A stretch of 64,000 bases of DNA. Source: Takifugu bimaculatus (taxonomy: Eukaryota > Chordata > Actinopteri > Tetraodontiformes > Tetraodontidae). Each line of letters starts with the position of its first letter. Position 1 is the first letter of the stretch. Shown in pieces: positions 12,831 to 24,979 of this stretch. The position numbers and the translations under genes were made by a program. Location of the stretch: contig CP034993.1 in assembly GCA_004026145.2 (NCBI GenBank), forward strand, positions 9,412,770 to 9,476,769, read 5' to 3'. The notes beneath the pieces are model-generated. The model saw only the letters and a program-made list of their open reading frames with translations, did not search any database and had not been told where the DNA came from.

Positions 12831-15500
12831 AAAATGCAAGGAGAGGAAGGCAGGAAAGAACAGCAGGTCAGTGAAGGATCCAGCGGGCTTTTCAGCAGCG
12901 AGCCCTGGACTGTAATATATTGTGCCTGTTGGCTTCAACACAAACACACAGGCTGCTAAAGCTGCATTTAAGGTGGAACTGGAGAGATGCACGGAGAGAG
13001 AGAGAGACAAAGCAATCGCTCGTGCACGGAGGTATGGATCGAGAGTCACAAGCACGCCATCCCAAATGCATGCACCCACTCACCACAGCAACACACACTT
13101 GTTGCACGGCGCACACGCGCGCTAATATACGCGACAGGCGAGTGACAGCTACTGGGAGCAATGGGATTATCTCTCCATTTCCGATTCTGATCCCACCTGT
13201 GGTGATATTAACAGGTTATTAAGCCTGAAGTCAGGATGAATACGTTACTATAGCTGCCCAGCTGCATAAATATGTATAGTCACAGTTGCAAATATACAAC
13301 AATACTTAGTAGGATGCATCATCTAAAGTTATGACATTATGTTATTGCATCAGTACTAATTTTATAATACATTCAAGCTACTCGCCGCTTTGCTCTAATC
13401 TCTGCATGAACTCTCCGAAGGAACTGCATCCAAAGTTAATACATCACTGTTCTTAACCGATTCCATCAACCAGTAACTTTTCCGAGCCAGAGAAACCCTC
13501 AGCCAAGGAGCCTCAGAAGGTTACATCACAAGTCCAAATTCATGCCGATTAGTAGATTCGCAGCAGAAGTCTGATTAATCTCTGTCTGGAGCCGTTTGGA
13601 GGACTGGGACTCGGCAGTTTGTTTAAGGAAGAGTTCAGCCCTCTTGTGGAGGACAGCAGTAGACAGCGAGCCCCCAACCAGGTAGAGCCCTTTCATAACT
13701 GATAATCCCTCCACCATTTGTCTCTAACTTTAACAAAATCAAATCTCAGCTCCTTGAATTGTTCAAAAACATCACCAGAGCATGCCACCGGGCTCAATGA
13801 GTCCTGCCTCCCGCGGATTACCGCTGGAGCGACCCACCACAGTGAAAAATGCCTCCCCCATCTACTGTTGAGCGCTGGCTCCCGTCTGTGTGTTATTTCC
13901 AGGATGTCCAAAATGGACACGAGCTGATATTTAAAGTGCTTCTATGTAGAGAGCAGCAGTCTGGCCCGGGCAACTCCTGGCGTTGTTTATAATGAGTTTA
14001 TCCCGGAGAGCCGCTCTGTCGTTGAACTTGATCAAACAGCCTTTAATCCCACAGCGTAAAAAAAGTCGGACACTGTAAGTCTTGGCACATACGGAGGATT
14101 TCCAGTAAGACAGAAACTGAGTTTCAAAACAAGCGGGTTAGCAGAATCAGCCCCAAAGCCTCAATTAAGGCCACATACTGGCATCCTGTTATCCAATAAC
14201 TCATGTTATATATGCTTTTCGGGACACGTAAGCTATGTTGTCATATAACCTGGGAAGGTTTTCTTTTAAAATTCGACGAGAAACAATGAGGACCGAGTTG
14301 AGCTGAATGACATCATGACATCATTGACATTTAGAACTGTTCGCCAGGAAGCAGGAGTTTCCTGGCGTGCCTGTTAAATTAACACACAGTGTGATAACAC
14401 AGATGAGTGCGTATCCATTTCTCCGCTGATGCACGTGGTCCATGAGAGATGTCTTATTGCCCATTACCCTTCTCATATCATTAGCTAGCTCGTCTGCTCT
14501 GCTTTAATGACCACTCACGGCCCTGACGGCTGGCTTGAAGGCGTATTACCACTGGTGCCACAAAGCAAGGCGTAGTTTGGAACCTGGCCTGGGAGCCTTT
14601 CGGCGGAAGGATTGCACGCTCGCCTCATGTCTGCGTGGGCTTCAGGGCACTGTCAGCGACACACGTGCCAGTTTAGCTTCCAGTCAGCGTTTGGTATTGA
14701 GGCATACTTGAGATTGCACAAGGACGGTGCATCATTCTCCACCTTATCCCTTTGTTACTGCTCCATTTTGGTTAAGCTATACATTTATCCATATTTCTAT
14801 GGTAAAAGGATGAGAAGGGTACCAAAAATCCAGCAATGTCACCCTGCTGATGTAGCTGACGCAGCTAACACCACACGTCCAATGTTGTACTGTTCCAAAA
14901 CGTGTGGTGCCGGACAGAATGAACCCGTGACTTTATACAATCAGTGTTTGTCAGGCTGCAGAATGTGTGAGACCTAGAGGAACTCATGCGTTTACTCAGA
15001 AACAAAGAGCTGGCACATACAGTATATCATCGGTAGCTGCCTAAAATACCTCACACATTTTAAAAAAAGAACTAAAGATGCCGAGCAGAAAAATCCCAAA
15101 CTGACACTCAAACCCACACGCACCAGATCCGTAAAACCATCGTGGGCTCTGCTTTCATTCTAAATGGTCTCTTCTCCGTGCTCTCCTTCAGACAGACATA
15201 TTTTACGCTCAACTGTGCCCCCACCACCACCAACACGATACCCCCGTGCAGCCCATTGTGCTAATTAGCATTATCTAATTGTCTAAAATGGATTACGCAG
15301 GTAATTATTCCCCTGAATCCTCTCACTGTGTCTCAGAGAGACTGATGTGCAGGCGTACACCACAAATACCACAGTGGTGGAAGGTCTTGGAAGAAAAGCT
15401 GCAATTGTATTGTTTTTTTTGACACACATCGTATTCTGTGTGTCTGCAGCTGTGGCTTGGTGACGCAGGAGCTTTGCACAAAGGGATTTCCAGTTTACTT
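12831..15500. other. Intergenic, largely unique sequence
   Basis: This is the longest stretch of the intergenic region without large simple repeats. No coding exon, tRNA or recognisable transposon domain was seen. Because it is low in repeats and next to a developmental co-repressor gene, 13.2-15.2 kb is a reasonable place to look for conserved non-coding elements, but conservation cannot be judged here. Confidence 0.5.
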
Positions 15501-15551
15501 TGTATCTTTTTAGGGTCAGGGCTAGAATGCACCATAAAGAATATAATAGAA

Positions 15552-15632
15552 TTGAAGAAGCCTTCTGGATAGAAGGCGAAACATCTTCAAGAGAAGAAAC
15601 CCAGTCCAGTTGACAGAGAAAACTACCTTGAA
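15552..15632 (+). mobile_element. Penelope-like retroelement fragment with degenerate hammerhead motif
   Basis: This stretch resembles a repeat common in fish genomes that carries a hammerhead ribozyme in Penelope-like elements. Visible parts are a 6-bp stem GCCTTC/GAAGGC (15559-15564 and 15571-15576) closed by a TGGATA-type loop, followed directly by the conserved GAAAC box and CATCTTCAAGAGAAG. Further on are the CCCAGTCCAGTTGACAGAG and AACTACCTTG segments that I associate with the family. The CUGAUGA core before the stem reads TTGAAGA, with two changes, so it should not cleave. No reverse transcriptase or GIY-YIG reading frame is attached. Confidence 0.6.
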
Positions 15633-15955
15633 TATAATGGAATATCACTCATCTTTGTAATTCATGAGGAAGTCGAGTTGATAAAGGCTGGGGGGATCTT
15701 CAGAGGAGAGTCCAAAGCTTCAGAGGGATGGTCAGCATCTAGGAGAAGGTGGGACAGAATTAGCTGCTGGCACAGGTACAGCAAAAACCCCATAAAGTTG
15801 GCCAACAGAACCCTAAATAAACGCACCAGGTGATACGAGCTGACTGCCGAGAAAAAGTAGAGCTGCAGCTAATAACAGCAATAAATATTCTTAGCAGATT
15901 AATGGCCCTCATTTGTCTCAGCAGTCTAGTGGCTAAATAAGTGCAAATACATCAT

Positions 15956-16030
15956 CATTATTATTATTATAATTGTTATTATTGTTAATGTTGTTGTTAT
16001 TGTTATACCATCATCATTATTATTACTGTA
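15956..16030. repeat. TTA/TTG trinucleotide low complexity
   Basis: Imperfect ATT/GTT trinucleotide repeats. A separate (TTTTA)n pentanucleotide run sits at about 16208-16236. Confidence 0.85.
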
Positions 16031-16399
16031 TATGAATAAAACAAAACAAGAACAGAATAGGAGTTTTGCATGGCAAAATACTGCAAAGACTCTCATGTCT
16101 AGTATGGTATAATCTATAAAGTGCTAGCCTAGTCTAGTTAGCTAGTTAGTTGTCTTTCTATTTTTGAACTGGGCAAACTAAACATTAATTTGAAACGCAA
16201 AATCAATTTTTTTATTTTATTTTATTTTATTTTTTACAATTTTCCAACTCATTCTCCTCTTAGGTAACCGTGCGTGATCATTTTAAGCATTAAAGTAAAC
16301 GGAATGTCTAGTTTCCAGCATAAACGTCTTAATTTAGACGGCAGCAAAAGACCAGCAACTCTTCTGTTCCACCTTAAAAGTTCTCTCTGGCTGGAAGCC

Positions 16400-16750
16400 T
16401 TATCTGCTTTCTGATTGGTCGAAGGGCTGCTTTGTCCTGACCAATGGCTGAAAGGATACCCCACGTTGGGCCCTGACGTCGAGCGAAATTTTGCCAATCA
16501 CAAGCAGAGGCCGCCGCTAAATGGGCGTGGGCGGTGGTGGAGGGGGGGTGAAGGTGGAGGCGAGGTGACGAGTCTATGGGGGATTGTGGGCATTGAAGTC
16601 CCAATTATTCTGTACACATATAAACACGCGCGCGCCCACGCACGCTGTCAGTCACGCTACATAAATGCTCAGTACCTTCCTCCATCGATTTCAGTCCCGC
16701 TATTTCGCGCGCACATCATAGCGCGCACAAGCCCCACGGGGTAAATTAAT
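16400..16750. promoter_or_regulatory. CpG-rich promoter-like patch without an attached gene
   Basis: About 30 CpG dinucleotides fall within about 360 bp, in sharp contrast to the flanks. Recognisable motifs are CCAAT boxes at 16414-16418 (minus), 16441-16445 and 16494-16498, a CRE-like TGACGTCG at 16474, a GGGCGTGGGCGG GC/KLF box at about 16523-16534, and TGGGCATTGAAGT at 16587-16599. The last matches 11 of 13 positions of the ZNF143/THAP11 element as I remember it. No convincing coding exon lies on either side, so it may drive a non-coding RNA or be an enhancer. Confidence 0.45.
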
Positions 16751-16902
16751 GTTTTATTCGATCTTTTTGGGGGGAGTTTCCACTTCAAACGCTGAAATCA
16801 AACTGACTAAATAGGTGGCCTTCACATGCCTGCGTCGATTTGAGGAGTCACTGTCAACATGGAACAAGATGAAGCTCAACCAACAACCTGCGCTTTTGAC
16901 AC

Positions 16903-16989
16903 TGTTCTTTTCTTTTTCTTTTTCTTTTCTTTTCTCTCCTTTTCTTTCTTTCTTTCTTTCTTTCTTCCCTTCTTCCTTTCTTTCTTTCT
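16903..16989. repeat. (CTTT)n polypyrimidine tract
   Basis: Pyrimidine-only sequence dominated by CTTT units. Confidence 0.9.
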
Positions 16990-17520
16990 AAGCCACTGCA
17001 GAATAAATAGATTAATGAAGAGCTGCTGTCTTTTCACCCTCTGCCTTGTCTTCTTTTGTGTGGGACACACCTGATGGAGAGCTTTATGCAGCTTTATGGA
17101 CAGAGTACATTTATTATCTCTTAAAGACATACGGCCATATTCTTGCAGGTATGTTGGAGGTGCAGCACTGAAAGGTGGAGAGCTTAGTGAGGTTTGTCAG
17201 TGGGCTTTTCCTCTAATCTCCCCTTACCTGCCTCATCAGCAGCTTCCTCGGGTAGTATTGGCAGAGATACTGTGATGTTTGTGGAGTTTATCGAAGGGGC
17301 TACATTTGTCTTCATGATATGCTGCGGGGTAGTTCAGGTTTTTGTTTTGGTGGTCATGTGCGAATATTGCCAATATAATAACGTTTTACTTGTATTACGG
17401 GGCTCAGATACATTAATTGGAAAAATATTATACTGTCACACAGATACTCAGCTGTCTTGGGAAGAGACCACAGAAACAAACTCCCCAAACACACACGCAC
17501 ACACACACAAAGATGGAAAT

Positions 17521-17527
<7 letters not shown>

Positions 17528-17605
<78 letters not shown>
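17528..17605. repeat. Long perfect (GT)n microsatellite
   Basis: About 78 bp of uninterrupted GT. Shorter GT-rich stretches follow at about 17708-17740. Confidence 0.97.
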
Positions 17606-17608
<3 letters not shown>

Positions 17609-18207
17609 ACATGTGTTTACCTGTGGTGTGTTTCAAGTCTCCGAGCTCTGGCAAACACATGCGATCTCCTGACCTTGCACTGCAAACATTGGGCTATTTT
17701 ATGCACGGGTGTGTGTGCGCGTGGGTGTGTGTGTGTGTTGAGTGCCTGCCTGTGCGTGCTTGGATGTGTCTGGCTGCGATTGTGTATGTATTTGTGAGAT
17801 CTGTGTGACTTCCTGGCTGCGTGCAAAGCTGATCCGTATGTGTGCGACATGTGCTGCAGCACTCGCTGCCATAATTAGCTCCATCCAACTTATTTCCTTC
17901 TCTTGACAGCACAAGTGAACAGAGCCAGGCCTGTACATATGTGTGTGGACCGGCACATATTTCTGTTGTTTCTGCTCTGTCTACAAGCTTCGTGTAACCG
18001 GAGAGTGGACCCGAAAACCCACAGCGTGCTGATTTTAGGACAATAATTTTAATACTAATGATAAAAACAATAACAGGAAGCCAGAGCAGCCGCATTCATG
18101 CACAGTGAAGCTAGCTGACCGAGGTCGGGGGGTGTGGGGGGGGGTGTATGTGTTTGTCAAGATTTAAAACTTGTATTTTGACTGTTAAAGAAGAGTTTTA
18201 TCTAGAA

Positions 18208-18400
18208 TACACACACATCCTCACATTGCTGTCTCTGTAAGGACTTTGACAGACATTTAGACATTACTCAGCTCCTTTATCCAAACATCCCAACTGACTC
18301 CATAACTCTAGTTTAAACCAAATCTAACATCAACCTTAAAACTATGTCTGAACCCTTAAAGAGTCCTCTGAAGGGGATATTGGTACTCAATATGACACCC
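18208..18400 (+). repeat. Teleost dispersed repeat, copy A
   Basis: This matches the layout of a short dispersed repeat I recognise from many fish genomes. It has CCTCACATTGCTGTCTCTGT and AAGGACTTTGACAGACAT, then a TA-rich link with degenerate telomere-like CCTAAC words (here ATCTAACATCAACCTTAAAA), and TTAAAGAGTCCTCTGAA near the end. It often starts beside a CA array, as here. It is diverged. A reverse-oriented relative lies at 28680-28860 and a short fragment of the same type at about 19409-19455. Confidence 0.55.
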
Positions 18401-18474
18401 AGTGAAGCACTGACAGTGTGTGTGTGTGCCAGTGCCTGTTTTCTGTATACTCATTTTTTTGCACACATTAAACG

Positions 18475-18478
<4 letters not shown>

Positions 18479-18527
<49 letters not shown>
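18479..18527. repeat. (GT)n microsatellite
   Basis: A perfect GT array of about 49 bp. Another lies at about 18686-18711. Confidence 0.95.
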
Positions 18528-18528
<1 letters not shown>

Positions 18529-19198
18529 CTGTTAATAAGTCTGTACTGTCAGGTGTGTTAATCTACTGTGTAAATTATGCATGTTCACGTACCAGGTGAG
18601 CAGGACTGGGTGCAAGTCTGCTTCCTTCTCTATGTGCATGTGTGTGTACAACATATGCTTCTGTGTGTGTCTCTCTCTCTTTCCCTGTGTGTGTGTGTGT
18701 GTGTGTGTGTGCAGCAGACCATGCCGTGATCAGTGTGTTTGGCAGAAGACAAATGTGTGACTAACAGAGACTGCGGTGAGGGGCAGTAAATAAAATCCCT
18801 CCTTCTCCTTCCTGCACTTGAGTCATCACAGTTGTTTGGTCTTTTCTTGTGTCGCCTGAGCAAATTTAATAATATTTAACTGTTGTGTATCTGTCACAGA
18901 AGATCAGACGTATTAAAGAATCCCCAAAGTAGCGATGACTTGTTTTTATTTCAGCTTATTTTTTTTATTTACGCAGTTAGAGTGACATGTTTACAAGTCG
19001 GTTTCTGCTGGTAACAAACAAATAAATCACTGCAGGTCTTTATTGGTAGAGTTGGTCATCACACTCTTCTCTCGCTAATAAATGTGGAGACATTATAGAT
19101 GATCAATACCCATTCCAGCTCTCTTTAGTCATAAAAATAGCTTGAGTTGTGTCCATATAGAAAAATCATGTAGCATGGAGAATAAGTGTATGTGTGTG

Positions 19199-19204
<6 letters not shown>

Positions 19205-19262
<58 letters not shown>
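19205..19262. repeat. (GT)n microsatellite
   Basis: A perfect GT array of about 58 bp ending in GCGCAC. Confidence 0.95.
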
Positions 19263-19264
<2 letters not shown>

Positions 19265-19468
19265 ACACGTAGTCTATTTCTGCCACATGAGATCAGCAGC
19301 ACTATCATGAATTTTTCAACACCATCTGCACCAGGGACAAAACATATGTGTGCCTGAACACACACACAAACACACACACAAACACACTTAAACACAAATG
19401 TGCATGCGCATCCTCACATTTCTAACTTTGTGGGGACTTTGTGGGGATCCCACTTTGCTTTCAGAAAA

Positions 19469-21042
19469 GGGATGGATGATGGATGGATGGATGATGGATG
19501 GATGGATGATGGATGAATGGATGAATGGATGAATGGATGGATGAATGGATGGATGGATGATGGTTAATGGATGGATGATGGGTGGATGGATGGATGGATG
19601 ATGGATGATGGATGGATGAATGGATGATGGATGGATGATTGATGATGGATGGATGGATGGATGGATGGAATGGATGGATGGATGGATGGATGATGGGTGG
19701 ATGGTGGATGGATGGTGGATGGATGATGGGTGGATGAATGGATGATGGGTGGATGGATGGATGATGGTTAATGGATGGATGATGGGTGGATGGATGGATG
19801 GATGGATGATGGATGAATGATGGGTGGATGAATGGATGATGGGTGGATGGATGGATGATGGTTAATGGATGGATGATGGGTGGATGGATGGATGATGGTT
19901 AATGGATGGATGATGGGTGGATGGATGGATGGATGATGGATGATGGATGGATGAATGGATGATGGATGGATGATTGATGATGGATGGATGGATGATGGAT
20001 GGATGGATGGATGATGGGTGGATGATGGATGGATGGTGGATGGATGATGGGTGGATGGTGGATGGATGGATGGATGGATGGATGGATGGGTGGGTGGATG
20101 GATGGATGGATGGATGATAGGTGGATGATGGGTGGATGGTGGGTGGATGATGGAGGGATGGATGGAGGGATGGTGGATGGATGATGGATGATGGGTGGAT
20201 GATGGATGATGGGTGGATGATGGATGATGGGTGGATGATGGATGGATGGATGGATGATGGGGATGATGAGGATGATGGGTGGATGAGGATGATGGATGGA
20301 TGATGGATGATGGATGATGGATGATGGATGATGGGTGATGATGGATGGATGGATGGATGATGGATGGATGATGATGGATGATGGGTGGATGATGGATGAT
20401 GGATGGATGATGGGATGGGGATGATGGATGATGGGTGGATGATGGATGATGGGTGGATGATGGATGATGGATGGATGATGGATGATGGATGGATGATGGA
20501 TGATGGATGGATGATGGATGATGGGTGGATGATGGATGGATGATGGAGATGGATGGATGATGGATGATGGGTGGATGGTGGATGATGGGTGGATGATGGA
20601 TGGATGGTGGATGATGGATGATGGGTGGATGATGGGGATGGGTGGAGGTGGATGATGGGTGGATGATGGATGGTGGATGGATGATGGATGATGGGTGGAT
20701 GATGGATGATGGGTGGATGATGGTGATGGGTGGATGGTGGATGATGGATGATGGATGGATGGTGGATGATGGATGATGGGTGGATGATGGGTGATGGGTG
20801 GATGGTGGATGATGGGTGGATGATGGATGGATGGTGGATGATGGATGATGGGTGGATGATGGATGATGGGTGGATGATGGGTGATGGGTGGATGGTGGAT
20901 GATGGATGATGGATGGATGGTGGATGATGGGTGATGGGTGGATGATGGATGGATGATGGATGATGGATGATGGATGATGGGTGGATGATGGATGGATGAT
21001 GGATGATGGGTGGATGATGGATGGATGATGGATGATGGGTGG
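19469..21042. repeat. GGAT/GAT tandem array, about 1.57 kb
   Basis: Nearly pure mixtures of GGAT, GAT, GGGT and occasional GAAT units. The left third is mostly tetranucleotide and the right two thirds mostly the GATGATGG type. No stop codon appears in one minus-strand frame, so a 427-codon His/Pro/Ser/Ile-rich open frame exists. It is explained by repeat composition and should not be called a gene. Internal segments are duplicated. Confidence 0.97.
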
Positions 21043-21383
21043 ATATTTCATTCTTCTTTAATGTGTGAGATCATCCAGGGTAACTCATTGATAAAAGCAG
21101 CAGCAGCCTGCTGGCTGTCAGAGGTCAGAGGTCATGTGTGCTGTCTGTATCCCACCCACAGAAAGTCAGAGGAAGCACCTGTGCTCCTCCTCCCTGTGAA
21201 TGACGTCACCCTCACCTCCCGTGACACACACGCCCCCGTGTGCTCCCCTGACTCGGGGTGTGCTGACATGGACGGGCCCTGGGTGGGACCCCACACACAC
21301 GTCACACACCAGTTTCCTCCTCGGCCCTGCAGCTGTTTGGTTTGGTATGAGCCAGAAAACTCACCTTGGATGGTCACTGAATC

Positions 21384-21393
21384 TGTGTGTGTG

Positions 21394-21456
<63 letters not shown>
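21384..21456. repeat. (GT)n then (GA)n
   Basis: A GT array with one CAT interruption ending in a short GA run. Confidence 0.95.
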
Positions 21457-21795
21457 CCAGAAACCATTCCAATAACAGTTGTTTTCCTCATCTGTCACTT
21501 CAGGAAAGCTAAAGCTTAAAGAGCTGAAGCCGCTCCGACCCATCGCCGGGTCCTCGTGTGCACCAGAGGAAAGTGGTAAAAAATGTGCCTGCGCTTTCCT
21601 GACACATCATCCTCGGCGACAGCAGCGCTCCCCGAGAGAGTAAATGTCAGAGTGACATTGAGCGAGCGTCTCGATACAGTCAGGGAGGGTGTGTGTGCGT
21701 GTGTGCGTGTGTGTGTGACCTACTCTCAGCATCCCTTGGGACTGTAGCTGGCTGACTGTTCCCAAGCTGTCACCAGACACTGACTCAGAACCAAC

Positions 21796-21805
21796 CCCCC
21801 CCCCC

Positions 21806-21852
<47 letters not shown>
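21796..21852. repeat. C-tract followed by (CA)n
   Basis: About 11 Cs and then a CA array. Confidence 0.93.
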
Positions 21853-21854
<2 letters not shown>

Positions 21855-21859
21855 ACATG

Positions 21860-24800
21860 CTCACACACTCACCAAAGACACATTGATACACACTTTCTCA
21901 TTTTTCTGCGTCTCTGTGAAAACAGCATTATTCACCTACTGGTTTCCCTCCTGGGGGTGGGATCCAGTGATCCAGTCAGTCTTCCTCTGGTCAGGCAGTC
22001 GGACCACCAGTTTAGTCGATCACTTCCTTTTAGAACCAGGAAGCGACATCACAGAATCGTCAAAAGTGAATGGCTCTTCGGTGAGGACGTTCCTGTCGGA
22101 GTTGCTCACAAACAGACTCAGACAGACGGAATCTGTCCTTGTTTCAGAACAACGGGGGCGGTGAATCGATCCACTGGTTCATCTCAAATTAGGCGGTGAT
22201 CTACATTAATGTCATCCTCACTTAATCCTTATGGAATTCAAGTCTGTGGTCCAGATCTATAGTTTATACTGTAACGTGAGTCAGGCTTACATCTGTGAAG
22301 GAGGACCTGGGCTGACCTTTGGTGACCTGGTGTCACCTCAGGTGCTGATCGATTCCTGGAACTGTCCGTGGTTCTGAAGCAGGAGACCGGCTGCAGCCGG
22401 ATGGATCCCACCCATCCGTGTGTCTTTAGTCGCTTAGACGCATGCGAGCCCTGGCTTTTCCCTCCTGACAGAGGTGTAGAGGTAAGCCAATTCCCAGCGT
22501 TCCCAGCATTTGAACAGAGTAACACAGGCCCTCACCAGCTCAGTCGGGCTGCCATGTTCGAGCGGAGGTCAGGCACAAACCAGGCGTACGCGGGTGAACC
22601 CGAGCATCGGCAGCGATGGCTCCATAAAAACCCAACAAACGCGGCTAATCTCCCCCAAAACTTTGATGTATCCATTTTCCCGGAGTCTAATCCCAGACCT
22701 CCTGTTCCGTGGGAGATCTGTGTCGGCGCTGTTCAAACTGTGCAGACAGCGCTGCACAAATATAGCTGAGTAACGAGGCCGACTGCAAATAGAACAGAAG
22801 TGAATTTAATCAAATCAACACAGCATGCTCTGTGTTCCAACATTCTCCCCCTGGCAGCACTCCTCCTCCTCCTCCCGCTTCCTCTCCCTCTCCCTGTTTC
22901 AGTCTCCATCTTCCTCCTTTTTGCCTCCTTGCAAATGGTGTAACACACTCACACACACACACACACACACAAAATCTCGTCTCCCTGCGCCTTCTCTTTG
23001 TTCTTCCACTCTTCTTTTCTGTGGATCAAAGTTGTGTTTTCCCCTTTTGCCTCGTTTTTTTCTTTCTTGGCCTCGTTCACGACTTCCTGAAGCCGCTGAT
23101 CTCAGTACAGCGCTCACGCGTACGAAAGATCTGCGGGATTCCACTTTCACACGTAAAATACACACTGAGCTCCTTTTTTGGGGGGGGAGGGGGAGGGGGG
23201 GTCATCCTGACCAGGGTCATCTCATTTTTCTGTTTATTTTTTCACAGAAATGTGTGGGCACTCCTGTTGCTCTCAGCCGTGGCTTCTTCGCAGCGGCGCG
23301 AAAAGCATCGTTGCCATCGGCCGTCCCGACCCACGAGGGGGAGTGAGTCATCGTGCTGATCATCCCCAGCTTCATCACTCAACACTTCTCTGCAGGTCGC
23401 AATTATCCGATGATGAATGTGAGACAACAGAGAGCGCTGAGCTGGGAGCAGCGCTGGGTCGCCTCTCCAGGGACGCACCGGGACACTTTAAGGCAGGCTT
23501 GGGGTTGCAGTAGCGCACGTGCGTGTTTGCGTGCGCGCGTGCACGTGTGTCGCGCTACTGCATCAATGAAATGGCAGCCAGGCTGTCAGTCATCCACACA
23601 GAATGAAGCAGCAGGCTAGCAAGAAAAACAAGCCTCGGTGCAAACGGACCACAGTCTGACCACATCACGACCGCACCGGCTGCATGTGACCGTCTGCGGG
23701 GGGGGGGGGGGGGGGGGGGGGGGAGTCTGGGGGAAGTAAGGTCAGGAGACAAAGTTAGGGAGGAAGGACGAGCGTGATGACGTAGTGTTGCGACAGCGTT
23801 GAACGAGGATTTCCGACCTCCTAATAATCCACCCGGGAGGATTCACTGTGGGTGTGCAGATTATGTCACTCTCAGAAAAGGTCTCCAGATGTGGAAACAG
23901 CTGAATTGGAGAATGGAAAATTTACTCCTCAGTGTGAAGCATTTAAAAGATGATCCGGAGTTGCTGCTGCTTAATGCCTTTGCTTCTCTTCTGCGAGCTG
24001 CAGGGGAGGAAGCAGCAGCGCTCACGTGCTATTGTCTTGGAGAGCTACTCGTTGTTTCCTTTTTTCTCTTTAGAATTGAGCGTGCCAGTGCAAATCACAG
24101 TCGCCTGGCAGTGAAGGTGGCATTTTTAGAGCAAAACAGGTGCGAGAATCTCTTATTTTTGTTACTTTTTGAGTTCCTGCTAAGTCTGCTTTGAGAGAGT
24201 TTATGAAATCAGATTAGCACACTACCATCCTTTGATGTTACCCTAAATAATCATTGGCGGAACTTTAACCCAACATGAATGGACAGATCTCTTATTCTGG
24301 AGCAGCGAGGATCACTCGGAGAACAGGAGCCACGGTTAAAGAGCTGACGGTGCTGGGATGTGGTTTTGGCAGGTTAACACACTGACGACAGCAGAAAACA
24401 CTCATATTATGTTGCAGAAGAAGCGTTTCCCAGGGAGACTTTAACCCTGTCAAAACAAACAGCATTTGTGTTTGTATTTGCCCCTAAATGATAGCAGTAA
24501 AGATATATATGAGACATGAAAAATGCTGGAAAACATGGGTGAAGAACAGAGGGGCTGAGCTGTTCCAACATAAGCATTACTGGGTTGAGGAGAACAGCTA
24601 CAAACAGACCATTATCTTGTCATTGGCGTCAGTGTAATGGTGCTTTTAGGGGCCTGCTCAGACAAATGCGTGTGAGAAAGAAAGGAACAAGGACGAGCTG
24701 ACGAGAAAAAGCAAAAACCAAGAGGTTTTTTTTTTAGTAAAAAACATAGAAAGAAAAAGGAAACAAAGGCAGGTGATGAAGAGGACCTAAAGAGGAAGGC

Positions 24801-24970
24801 CAGCCTGAAGTATATCATGGCTTAAGAAAAGCAGCGACGAGGCCAAGAAGGCCTCGCAACGCCTGGTGGCCCGACGCTGGTGGACGGGAGCTGCCCAGGA
24901 GGAATTAGGGATCAGCAACAGGAGGAAAAGGCTTTGGAGCAGCTACGAGGCTGACCAGAGCCAGCCAGGA
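21860..24970. other. Intergenic, mixed sequence, no gene recognised
   Basis: Reading frames of 60-175 codons overlap in several frames with no domain, start context or splice structure I recognise. Positions 23250-23800 are locally CpG-rich and include a GT/GC-rich segment (23515-23557) and a run of 26 Gs (23698-23723). Confidence 0.5.
23698..23723. repeat. Poly-G tract of 26 bases
   Basis: An uninterrupted G run, the longest mononucleotide G/C run in the window. It is a likely place for assembly or read-length error. Confidence 0.9.
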
Positions 24971-24979
24971 CACACAGGA

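Noticed and set aside
13021..14100. Possible coding or ancient repeat segment in unique intergenic sequence
   Set aside because: Frames are short and unmatched in all six phases. I could not name any family, so no feature is claimed.
19768..21051. 427-codon His/Pro/Ser/Ile-rich open frame on the minus strand
   Set aside because: It is the translation of the GGAT/GAT tandem array, and stop-free composition explains it.
22825..23359. Two overlapping plus-strand frames of about 175 codons
   Set aside because: They overlap in different frames across a pyrimidine-rich region, with no domain, no splice signals and no sign of codon constraint.
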